Assembly: GCA_947630775.1 (NCBI GenBank)
Contig: CANRIY010000004.1
Span: 1-31,944, forward strand
Direction of reading: 5' to 3'
Source: an uncultured Clostridia bacterium
Lineage (GTDB): Bacteria; Bacillota; Clostridia; Christensenellales; Borkfalkiaceae
Length of the DNA: 31,944 nt
Made by a program: the position numbers and the translations under genes. How positions within the stretch are numbered: position 1 is the stretch's first letter; each line of letters starts with the position of its first letter. Below the pieces are notes generated by a model, which was not told the origin of the DNA, did not search any database, and saw only the letters and a list, made by a program, of their open reading frames with translations. Positions 24,662 to 31,944 of the stretch are shown here, piece after piece.

Positions 24662-24698
24662 AAGCCCCGCCCATTCTGTCGGATGAGCGGGGCTTTTA
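24662..24698 (+). terminator. Intrinsic terminator after the InlB-repeat gene
   Basis: AAGCCCCGC (24662-24670) pairs with GCGGGGCTT (24687-24695) and is followed by TTT. The loop is 16 nt. Confidence 0.8.
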
Positions 24699-24752
24699 TC
24701 AAATTCCGCCTGTTTTTGGGGGAGGGTGACAGAAAAATTTATCGGTGAGCTG

Positions 24753-24781
24753 TTGACTTGCATGGGGGGATATGATAAGAT
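24753..24781 (+). promoter_or_regulatory. Sigma70-type promoter of the M60 protease gene
   Basis: TTGACT (24753-24758), a 17-bp spacer and TAAGAT (24776-24781). The leader of about 85 nt precedes the ATG at 24876, which has AGGTGA before it. Confidence 0.7.
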
Positions 24782-24875
24782 AAAGGACACTGATAGTTCG
24801 GTAGAATGTTCGGCTTTTTCAGGCGGGAACGGTTGGCTCTTCCGCTTGCATAGGCTGAAAAAGCAGGTGAACCGT

Positions 24876-27800
24876 ATGAAGAAGAACATTGTGAAAAGCT
24901 CCCTCAGCCTCTTGCTCGCCCTTACGTTCTGTTTTGGCGAGTTTTCCGCGATGCTCCGCCGTACAGACATTCTTTCGGCCGCCGCGGCAGCTCCTTCGGA
25001 AGAGGCGCAGGAACTCTCTTCCGCAGAGACGACCCCCGAACAGAGCGAAGGCGTCGTGCGTCCCGAGGACATCGACGAAGGCCTCTCCCTGAACACCCTT
25101 GACGACATCCGCGGCAGGCGCGTGACCGTCCGCCAGCCCGTTATGGAGATCTTGAAGGACAACATTCCCCGTCAGCCCGCCGAAGAGCTTCCCGATGAGT
25201 ATCGGATGCTCGATTTTACGACGGGAGCGGAGATGCACGAGCTCGCCATGATCGATTTTGCAAGCGATCCCGAGCTCGAGGCGGGCAACAAAGACCACCC
25301 CATGTACCCGATGAAGGGGCTCGACCGCTCGGACAAGGACGCCGACGGCAACGTGAGCAAGCAGAAATATTTCTCTGAATTTACCAAGTACATGCTCCTC
25401 AGGCAGGCGTACTATTTCAATACGCATTGGAACGACATCATCAAAAGCGGCCAGCTCGGGAAGCACCCTGCCGCGGACTATATCTACGGCAAGATCCCCG
25501 ATGATGCGAAGGCCGTGAGGATGCGGATCGTGACAGACCCGATCTACCGTTCTCCCATGACGACGGGGCTCTATCTTGTCCCCGGGGAGGTTGCCACGGT
25601 GAAGATCAAGGGACTGCAGAATGGGGAGACCCTCTCCCTCTATACCCATCATCAGGACACAATGGGCTATTTGGGCTACAGAGAGGACGGCAAAGGCTTC
25701 GGCAGGATGGAGGACTACCTCTCCTATTGGGACGGGAAGATCCTCGATGAGGCGAAGCGGGCCGCGCGGGAGAATGTTACCCCCGATTTCGGGCAGTTCA
25801 AATACGGCCTCCACGGCCAATATCAGTGGCAGAACCAAAAAATTCCCTGCATGGGCACGACATTCAACATCGTGGGCACGGGGGAGGAGACGGAGGTCAG
25901 GATCGGCAGTATGTACGGCGGTCCGCTCTATATCAGGCCGACGGCGGGCATCGTGGAGATCGAGATCGAAGGGGCGGTGCTCACGCCGCACTTTGTGCTC
26001 GGGGTGACGACGGCCGAGGAATTTGAACAGCAGCTGCGCGAGGCGCCCGGGCTCATTGCGACGCTTGATGTCGAAAACGGGCAACTCATCGGCCCGGCAG
26101 AGGCCATGCGCAACTGCGACGACATCGAAAAACTTGCCTACTTCTGGCACAGCGTGTTTGCGATCGACATCTCTCTCAACGGCAGGGACTACAACTACAA
26201 CATGACGATGTGCTACGACATGCACGTCCCTGCGGGCGAAGCGGTGGCGCTCAACTCCAACTTCTGCGCCCAGCCCGAGTATTGGTTCCCCATCTGTATG
26301 AATTACGAGACCCTGACCACCAAGGGGAACTGGGGGACCTTCCACGAACTCGGGCACGTTCAGGCCAAGACGCACGGCGTCAACTGGGGATTCTGCGACG
26401 GCGACGGCGAAGTGTGGAACAACACGCTGATTTTGCTCATCTACAGCATGCTGTGCAATATGGACAGCCGCGTGATCGGCGTGGAACACGGGGAGTATGT
26501 CCATCCGTTTACGGCGGTGGAGCGTTCCCAAAAGATCACAAAGGTGTACACGGATAAGGAGACGAAAGAGGTCCGTAAAATCGAAGACTACGGGCAGATC
26601 AACGAGGGGAACGGCGCCCATTTCGACCAGCTCTCCATGTATGCGACTCTCCTCCACAGCTTCGGGCCCGATAAATTCGTAGATATGTTCTATACCTACA
26701 AGATGAATCCCGCCTACTGCGCCAACAAGCGCGCCGACTTTGTCTACCGTATCGGCGTGGTGGACCGCGTCAACATTCTCGACTGGGTGAACGAAAACTA
26801 CTTCGCCAACATCGAAGAAAGCATGTTCACGGACAGCCAGCTTGAATTTTTGCACAACCTGCCCGATTTCGTCCCCGTGGCGTACCGTTGGGCAAACGGC
26901 ACCGACGGCCATGAAACGGCCCGTAAGTACGACGTGGACGGAAAACATCCCACCGTGTTCGATCTGGGCAAGGACCAATTCTCCTCGCCCGGAGAGGTGG
27001 AAGTCCTCGCCGTCACCGATCCGCTGTACGGAACGCTCACGCGGGAGGGGGAGAAGGTCACCTACACCCCGCCCGACCGTCCGACGGAATACGACCGCTT
27101 CGACATCATCGTCAAGACGGAGAGCGGCAGGCGGGTCACGCTCAACGTCAACATGAACCTCGTGTATAAGGGACTGTACGGCGAGGCTTGGATCGTCGGG
27201 CAGGGCAATCGGCCCGATGTCGCTCAGGCGAAAAAACTTGCGGAGGGGAGGGAGTGCGATTACACCGTCTCCTCTCCCTCGGCAGGGATCAGCTTCAACC
27301 ATCAGGACAGCAGTAAGGGCTACAATCCCGTGGAATATGTGCATTCACAGCTCAAGTTCCGTGCGCCCAAGGCGGGTCTCTACACGTTCTATGCGAAGGC
27401 GGACGACTACGCGGAGATCGACTTCTACAGGCAAAGTATGGGAGGGATAAAAGCGGGTACGGTCAAGATCACCCGCGACACCACGAGCTATACCATGTTC
27501 AGTCCCGTTCAGATGCTCCTCTCCCAAAACGAGATCGTGTTCATCGATTGCCATCTCGTCAACTGGGGCGGCCTCGGCCACATGACCCTCGGGGTCCGCA
27601 TGCCCGGTGCGCCCGAGGATGAGATCGTCGCGCTCCCTGCCGAATATCTTCTCAGCGCAAACGTTTCGGACAGCGAACTCGAAGTCGTAGACAGTTTTCA
27701 GGGCTGGCAGCCCCGCTTTGTGGACAGTATCAAGAACGCCACCATCGACTATCAGAACTCCAACAGCGGCTGGAAGATTTTGGCGGCGCCCGTCAGCGAA

Positions 27801-30743
27801 GGGGGAGAGGGCATTGAGGCGCAGGAACGGTACAGGCAGTACATGGTGGATGGCGATGAGGCCACAAGTTACCACTCCAAATACAACCATTCTACGGGCG
27901 GCACGGCCATAAGTACGCCCCATGTCTTTGTGATCGACACGGCCGCGGACCAGACCTTCAACTATTTCGACATCATCCGCCGCACCAACGGCAACGATAA
28001 ACTGCTCAGCTACAAGCTGTATTCCTGCACGGAGGACGAATACCGGCGGCTGGACCACGACGACGTCAACGACGTCTATGGGTGGGCTCTGCTGTTCGAA
28101 GGCGACAGCTCCAATGTGAACGCCGCCCGCCAAAGGATCAGTTTCCCGCGCACACAGCTGAGATATTTCAAGCTCATCATCACTGCCAACAGCGGCCACA
28201 CCGTCATCCGCGAAGTGTATGCGGGCATTGAGTCTAAACTCAACCAGACCGTCAAACCCTCCAACTATATGACGAACAAGGACGACCTTACGGACAACGC
28301 CGCGGACGGTTTTACGGAAAACCCCGCAAACGGCAAGCTCTCCACAACCAAAGAGGGCGCGGAATTTGAATTCAAGTTCCTCGGAAACGGATTCGAGCTG
28401 TATGCCGACACCGATCCCGCTTACGGTGAGGCGTCCGTCACCGTGGACGGCGTCCTGCAGGAGGAGGGGATCGACCTCAGCGACAAGCCCATCTTCAACA
28501 AACAAGTGTACTTCTGCGAGGATCTGGAGATGGGCGAACACACCGTGACCGTCACCGTCATCGGCGACAAGCCCTTCAACATCAGCTTCCTCAACGTCAG
28601 ATACGGGACGCCCGTCGCGGCAGGCGAGTATCCCGCGGTGGACGGCGACTACGGCGACCAAACGGTATCACGGCAGTTCACCCGCGAGTGGAAGACGCTT
28701 GTCAAGGACTATAAGGAGCTCACGAGCATACGGTTTTTGAATGCCGCGCCGCAGGACTACAAAGATACTTTCGTACGGATCGACACCTATATCCGCCTCT
28801 ACCGCAGTGAGGACGGCAACAAGATCGCCTTTGTGTACCCCGGTAAGATCTTGGCGCCCATCGAGTGCGGGTCCCTGTTCTCGGGCTGCGGAAAGCTCAC
28901 CGAGCTCGATCTCCAAAATTTCGATACGACGTACATGCGCGGCGCGATGAACATGTTCTACGGCTGTGAGTCGCTTGAAACGCTCGATGTTTCCAAGTTC
29001 GCGACGGAGAATGTGCTCAGCTTCGGCAAGATGTTCGGGAAATGCACAAGCCTCACCGCGATGGATCTGAGCAATTTCAAACTGGACGGGAACGCCAATC
29101 TCTACCGCATGTTTGAAAATTGCACCGGTCTTCAGACCATCGAGCTGCCCGACGATCTCCAGGGTGCCGATCTTCGCGCAAGGGCACGGAGCGGCGGGGA
29201 GAGCGGGATCACCCTCGAGCTGCCCTATGTCTATCGGGACGAGCAGACGGGCGGGTTCGTCACGGAGATCGTTCTCAACGGGAGTACCGCGGGACACACA
29301 CTCACACTGCATAAGACGCACACTTTCGACGCCGAAGGGATGCACGACCAGGTGGACCCGACCTGCACGGTGGAAGGTACCCTCGCCTATCGGGAGTGCT
29401 CGACCTGCCACTGCAAGTTCGATTACGAGCACGGCACGACGCTGTATCGCGATCTCACGATCCCCAAAACGGGACACCACTATGTCTATGGAGACCCGGA
29501 GGGCTGGAACTATCCGACTTGCACGACGCCCGGAGGCATCTGCACCCATCTTTGCGAAGATTGCGGCTTCCCTTGCCCGGACGACGGCGGAGAAGTGGCA
29601 ATGCCCACGCTCGGCCATTCGTATGAATTGGATAAGAGCGGAGACCACGCCGACGGTTATACCATCGAGTTTTTCAAAGAAGAGGAAACCGTAAAAACGG
29701 AAATGGTAGACGAGGACGGCAATGTCTATTTCACCCAAGAGCAAACGGTTGTGACCGGCAAAGCGCGGGTGACCTACTATCTGATTTGCGAAGGCATCGG
29801 GGATTACGGCGGCGACTTGTTCGATGAATCCAAATGGGTCAAGTGTCATCATCAAACGCAAGTTGTCTTTGAGTTCGAATGCGATACGCATACAGAAGCC
29901 ACTTGCACGGATGCCGAGACCTTCTTCTTCGACTTCTCCATCGGGCTGGAAGACTTCAAACATCAGATGGCGATACAAGACGGACAGGATGGTGTTGAGG
30001 ACTTCATCAGCGAAGGCCAAAACGGATTCCGCTCCATCACGATCAATCAAGTATATACGGGCAACGAGGTCGAGGGTGGTCTGGACGCCTTGGGACATGT
30101 GGAAGAAGCCGTCGACGAAGTTCCCGCGACTTGCGAAGGTCACGGCAGTACCAAAGGCAAGAGATGCGCCGTCTGCGACATCGTCTTAGAGGGTATCACG
30201 TCCACAGCGCCCCACGGCCATGATTATCAGGATCAACCCGAGCTCAAGCCTACCTGCACGGCTTCGGGGCACAGCGCAGGCAAGGTCTGCGTCTACTGCG
30301 GCGAAGTCGGCGAAGGCGTTGACTATATCGAACCGCTCGGGCACGACTTCACCGTGGAGATTGCCGAAGAATTGCCCACATGCACCCATGTCGGGCATAC
30401 CGCAGGGCATCAATGCTCCCGTTGCGATGCGGTCGAAGGCCACGACTTGGTGGACGACCTCGGTCATGATGTGGTGATCATGGAGGGCAGGGCTCCCACC
30501 GAGACGGAATGCGGCCTCACCGAAGGCAAGTACTGCTCCCGCTGCGGCGAGATCCTTGAGGCACAGCAGGAGATCCCTCCGCTCGGCATTACGGCTCCCG
30601 TTCCCGGCGACGTGTCCGCGTCCGGAGAGGGTGGATCGGGCCTCGGCGCCATGGAGTGGTCGCTGATCGGGTTGGGCGCCGCAGCCGTTGTTGCCGCCGC
30701 CGTCACCGTTGTCCTCATCCTCAAGAAAAAACGGAGAAGTTAA
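24876..30743 (+). CDS. M60-like (enhancin-type) metalloprotease, large cell-surface mucinase
   Basis: This 1955-residue protein has a signal peptide (MKKNIVKSSLSLLLALTFCFG). The M60 catalytic domain carries the zinc motif HELGH at 490-494 (E491 catalytic), with a downstream Glu at 512 in GEVWNN, matching the family's HExxH plus EVxNN pattern. M60 proteases cleave mucin-type O-glycoproteins. Next come a PA14-like segment (about 785-909), an F5/8C/CBM32-like module (about 960-1118), a beta module (about 1145-1245), a BspA/DUF285-type repeat block (LFSGCGKLTELDLQNFDT and relatives, about 1325-1430), and C-terminal repeats each with Cys-x2-Cys (CSTC, CEDC, CAVC, CVYC, CSRC; about 1490-1900). A membrane helix and KKKRRS tail finish it. 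The start at 24876 is chosen over 24726, which lies upstream of the promoter. It probably acts on host mucins at the cell surface. Confidence 0.9.
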   Translation: MKKNIVKSSLSLLLALTFCFGEFSAMLRRTDILSAAAAAPSEEAQELSSAETTPEQSEGVVRPEDIDEGLSLNTLDDIRGRRVTVRQPVMEILKDNIPRQPAEELPDEYRMLDFTTGAEMHELAMIDFASDPELEAGNKDHPMYPMKGLDRSDKDADGNVSKQKYFSEFTKYMLLRQAYYFNTHWNDIIKSGQLGKHPAADYIYGKIPDDAKAVRMRIVTDPIYRSPMTTGLYLVPGEVATVKIKGLQNGETLSLYTHHQDTMGYLGYREDGKGFGRMEDYLSYWDGKILDEAKRAARENVTPDFGQFKYGLHGQYQWQNQKIPCMGTTFNIVGTGEETEVRIGSMYGGPLYIRPTAGIVEIEIEGAVLTPHFVLGVTTAEEFEQQLREAPGLIATLDVENGQLIGPAEAMRNCDDIEKLAYFWHSVFAIDISLNGRDYNYNMTMCYDMHVPAGEAVALNSNFCAQPEYWFPICMNYETLTTKGNWGTFHELGHVQAKTHGVNWGFCDGDGEVWNNTLILLIYSMLCNMDSRVIGVEHGEYVHPFTAVERSQKITKVYTDKETKEVRKIEDYGQINEGNGAHFDQLSMYATLLHSFGPDKFVDMFYTYKMNPAYCANKRADFVYRIGVVDRVNILDWVNENYFANIEESMFTDSQLEFLHNLPDFVPVAYRWANGTDGHETARKYDVDGKHPTVFDLGKDQFSSPGEVEVLAVTDPLYGTLTREGEKVTYTPPDRPTEYDRFDIIVKTESGRRVTLNVNMNLVYKGLYGEAWIVGQGNRPDVAQAKKLAEGRECDYTVSSPSAGISFNHQDSSKGYNPVEYVHSQLKFRAPKAGLYTFYAKADDYAEIDFYRQSMGGIKAGTVKITRDTTSYTMFSPVQMLLSQNEIVFIDCHLVNWGGLGHMTLGVRMPGAPEDEIVALPAEYLLSANVSDSELEVVDSFQGWQPRFVDSIKNATIDYQNSNSGWKILAAPVSEGGEGIEAQERYRQYMVDGDEATSYHSKYNHSTGGTAISTPHVFVIDTAADQTFNYFDIIRRTNGNDKLLSYKLYSCTEDEYRRLDHDDVNDVYGWALLFEGDSSNVNAARQRISFPRTQLRYFKLIITANSGHTVIREVYAGIESKLNQTVKPSNYMTNKDDLTDNAADGFTENPANGKLSTTKEGAEFEFKFLGNGFELYADTDPAYGEASVTVDGVLQEEGIDLSDKPIFNKQVYFCEDLEMGEHTVTVTVIGDKPFNISFLNVRYGTPVAAGEYPAVDGDYGDQTVSRQFTREWKTLVKDYKELTSIRFLNAAPQDYKDTFVRIDTYIRLYRSEDGNKIAFVYPGKILAPIECGSLFSGCGKLTELDLQNFDTTYMRGAMNMFYGCESLETLDVSKFATENVLSFGKMFGKCTSLTAMDLSNFKLDGNANLYRMFENCTGLQTIELPDDLQGADLRARARSGGESGITLELPYVYRDEQTGGFVTEIVLNGSTAGHTLTLHKTHTFDAEGMHDQVDPTCTVEGTLAYRECSTCHCKFDYEHGTTLYRDLTIPKTGHHYVYGDPEGWNYPTCTTPGGICTHLCEDCGFPCPDDGGEVAMPTLGHSYELDKSGDHADGYTIEFFKEEETVKTEMVDEDGNVYFTQEQTVVTGKARVTYYLICEGIGDYGGDLFDESKWVKCHHQTQVVFEFECDTHTEATCTDAETFFFDFSIGLEDFKHQMAIQDGQDGVEDFISEGQNGFRSITINQVYTGNEVEGGLDALGHVEEAVDEVPATCEGHGSTKGKRCAVCDIVLEGITSTAPHGHDYQDQPELKPTCTASGHSAGKVCVYCGEVGEGVDYIEPLGHDFTVEIAEELPTCTHVGHTAGHQCSRCDAVEGHDLVDDLGHDVVIMEGRAPTETECGLTEGKYCSRCGEILEAQQEIPPLGITAPVPGDVSASGEGGSGLGAMEWSLIGLGAAAVVAAAVTVVLILKKKRRS

Positions 30744-30779
30744 ACTTCCCGAAGAAAAACGGAGAAGTGAAACTTCCCG
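30723..30779 (+). repeat. Tandem duplication at the 3' end of the M60 gene
   Basis: AAACGGAGAAGTTAAACTTCCCG is followed directly by a near copy (AACGGAGAAGTGAAACTTCCCG), period about 28-29 bp. Each copy contains the small palindrome GAAGT(T/G)AAACTTC. The first copy holds the stop codon; the duplication does not extend the protein. Confidence 0.75.
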
Positions 30780-30794
30780 CCCTTCCGAACACCG

Positions 30795-30826
30795 AAAAAG
30801 CCGAGAGTTTTCCTCCCGGCTTTTTT
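30795..30826. terminator. Bidirectional intrinsic terminator
   Basis: AAAAAGCCGAGAG and CTCCCGGCTTTTTT pair with one bulge. There is a T run on the plus strand and a T5 on the minus strand, so it can serve both the M60 gene and the convergent methyltransferase. Confidence 0.8.
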
Positions 30827-30873
30827 CGAATGCAATCGTTCTTTCTTTTAATTTCTCAAGCAACACAATTATT

Positions 30874-31944
30874 TTAGCTAAACTTCATAGTGCTCAATAT
30901 ATCCAACGCTTCGCGCATACTTTTCGCAAGGGCTTTTGCCATGAGTACGGGAATCGCGTCGCCGATTTGCTCATATTTATCCTGCAACGGGTCACTATGG
31001 AATTTTACATACGGCCCGTTAAAGTAGTACCAATCGGGAAACGCCTGCAAGCGGGCGACTTCACGCGGCGTGGGCTGTCTGTCATAGACAGGGTGGATCA
31101 TTTCATCCAAGCAGTGGGAGGTGACAGTAAAACTCGGCTCGTCGTTTTTCAGCCGCCTGTTGCGTGAGCCGTAGATCTTATTCGGGAAGCAATCCTTTAC
31201 AACATCTTCCCGCCCCTCCGCGAGCAAACGGTCAACGGCTGTCTGCATGCCTTCGCCCGGCTTGATTTCATGCAACCGGCGGAGCATTTTTTTATTATGG
31301 TTCAATGCCTTATGGAATGTCACGACGTTCGGCTGATATTCACGGTTGCCCGAATGGCTATCGTCAAAAATGAATTGATAATAGCGATAGGCAGCCTCCG
31401 AAATCAAGCCGTTTTTGTAGTCTTCTTCATAAGTGGGAAAGTACGGCATTTCTTCCGCCCCTTCACCGCTTTGGAGCGGGGGAAGATAGCGGAACGCATC
31501 CTCCACCGTAACATAGGGATATTTCCGTTTCGGGCCGTGCGTTTTTTCGGGATAGACGAACGGGTTTTCGGGATATTTGCTATTGCAACCTACAATGAAA
31601 ATGCGTTCACGCTTTTGCGGTGTACCATAGTCAGCAGAAAGGCACTTGAATACGCTCACATCCTTGCTTGAAATGCGGTAAAAGACACCTGTCTTTTCAT
31701 CGGGGCGTTCAAATTCGCCAAAGACGTATTCGATTTGCCCGCCCTTTTTGCCGTTCCGCTTTTTGGTAAGCAGACCCGGCACATTTTCAAACAGCGTAAA
31801 CTTCGCGTCCACCGCATGGGCGATCCTTAAAATATTGGAGAAAAGGTCGTTGCGGTCATCATCTTCGAGCCGCTTTCCCGCCATAGAAAAGCTCTCGCAC
31901 GGCGCACCGCCTGTCACAACATCAACGGTGCTTTCGTGGAATTT
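30874..31944 (-). CDS. DNA (cytosine-5) methyltransferase, N terminus off the window
   Basis: The frame is open to the right edge, so at least 356 C-terminal residues are present and the true start lies outside. The C5-methyltransferase motifs visible in order are motif IV DVVTGGAPCESFS with the catalytic Cys, motif VI FENVPG, motif VIII YGTPQKRERIFIVG, a target-recognition region, motif IX PTPREVARLQAFPDWY, and motif X QIGDAIPVLMAKAL. Motif I (SAM-binding) is off the edge. The enzyme methylates cytosine at C5 within a short recognition sequence; the specificity cannot be read here. It could be a solitary methyltransferase or part of a restriction-modification system whose other genes lie to the right. 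No restriction enzyme is present in the window. Confidence 0.92.
   Translation of the reverse strand, partial: KFHESTVDVVTGGAPCESFSMAGKRLEDDDRNDLFSNILRIAHAVDAKFTLFENVPGLLTKKRNGKKGGQIEYVFGEFERPDEKTGVFYRISSKDVSVFKCLSADYGTPQKRERIFIVGCNSKYPENPFVYPEKTHGPKRKYPYVTVEDAFRYLPPLQSGEGAEEMPYFPTYEEDYKNGLISEAAYRYYQFIFDDSHSGNREYQPNVVTFHKALNHNKKMLRRLHEIKPGEGMQTAVDRLLAEGREDVVKDCFPNKIYGSRNRRLKNDEPSFTVTSHCLDEMIHPVYDRQPTPREVARLQAFPDWYYFNGPYVKFHSDPLQDKYEQIGDAIPVLMAKALAKSMREALDILSTMKFS

Noticed and set aside
24819..27344. 841-codon minus-strand frame opposite the M60 gene
   Set aside because: The opposite strand encodes the M60 zinc motif and signal peptide; the antisense frame is His/Val/Arg-rich without domain features.
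30874..31944. Complete restriction-modification system
   Set aside because: Only the C-terminal part of a cytosine methyltransferase is in the window; no restriction endonuclease gene is visible, so nothing beyond a methyltransferase can be claimed.

Overview
The window looks like chromosomal DNA of an uncultured, moderately GC-rich, Gram-positive anaerobe, most likely a gut-associated clostridium (Bacillota). This rests on strong AGGAGG-type ribosome sites, TTGNNN-17-TATAAT promoters, an OmpR-type regulator with a 7-TM kinase, two very large surface proteins built from InlB-type repeats or an M60 mucinase, and short GC-rich palindromic repeats scattered between genes. The taxonomy is an inference; there is no rRNA or other marker gene here. 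No tRNA, CRISPR array, transposase or phage gene was seen.

Left part (1-5247): a DNA-repair island. Ku and a PE-LIG-POL LigD are divergently transcribed and form a two-component end-joining system. A small flavin reductase lies downstream of Ku, and 3-methyladenine glycosylase I (tag) lies beyond LigD. A repeat of about 130-150 bp occurs in opposite orientation at 240-366 and 4520-4667, bracketing flavin reductase, Ku and LigD. One copy supplies the last codons of the flavin reductase.

Centre (5328-12203): the most interesting part. A promoter drives an HD-RyR-SLOG protein, then a fusion of a TIR domain to a NagB/glucosamine-6-phosphate-deaminase-like domain, then an overlapping HAD phosphatase and a terminator. 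Facing it is a membrane protein with Rossmann (TrkA_N-like) and RyR-like domains, whose stop codon overlaps the ATG of a second, decayed TIR gene (MKTDVFISYEHRT, then stop). TIR plus SLOG recalls Thoeris, in which a TIR enzyme makes an NAD-derived signal that a SLOG domain senses. Here the possible effector is an HD phosphohydrolase, RyR domains occur on both sides, and a sugar-phosphate-binding fold is fused to the TIR. I propose this as a candidate undescribed nucleotide-signalling or immune locus.

Right-centre (12288-17300): a lipoprotein of unknown function, a Fic AMP-transferase whose promoter carries three 12-bp direct repeats, and a coupled response regulator/histidine kinase pair.

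Right part (17301-31944): a repeat-rich gap, a 2252-residue InlB-repeat/coiled-coil surface protein, a 1955-residue M60 (enhancin-type) metalloprotease with carbohydrate-binding and BspA-like modules, and, running off the right edge, a DNA cytosine-5 methyltransferase. Both giant proteins end in a membrane helix plus a basic tail rather than an LPXTG signal. The neighbouring two-component system could regulate them, but nothing in the sequence proves it.
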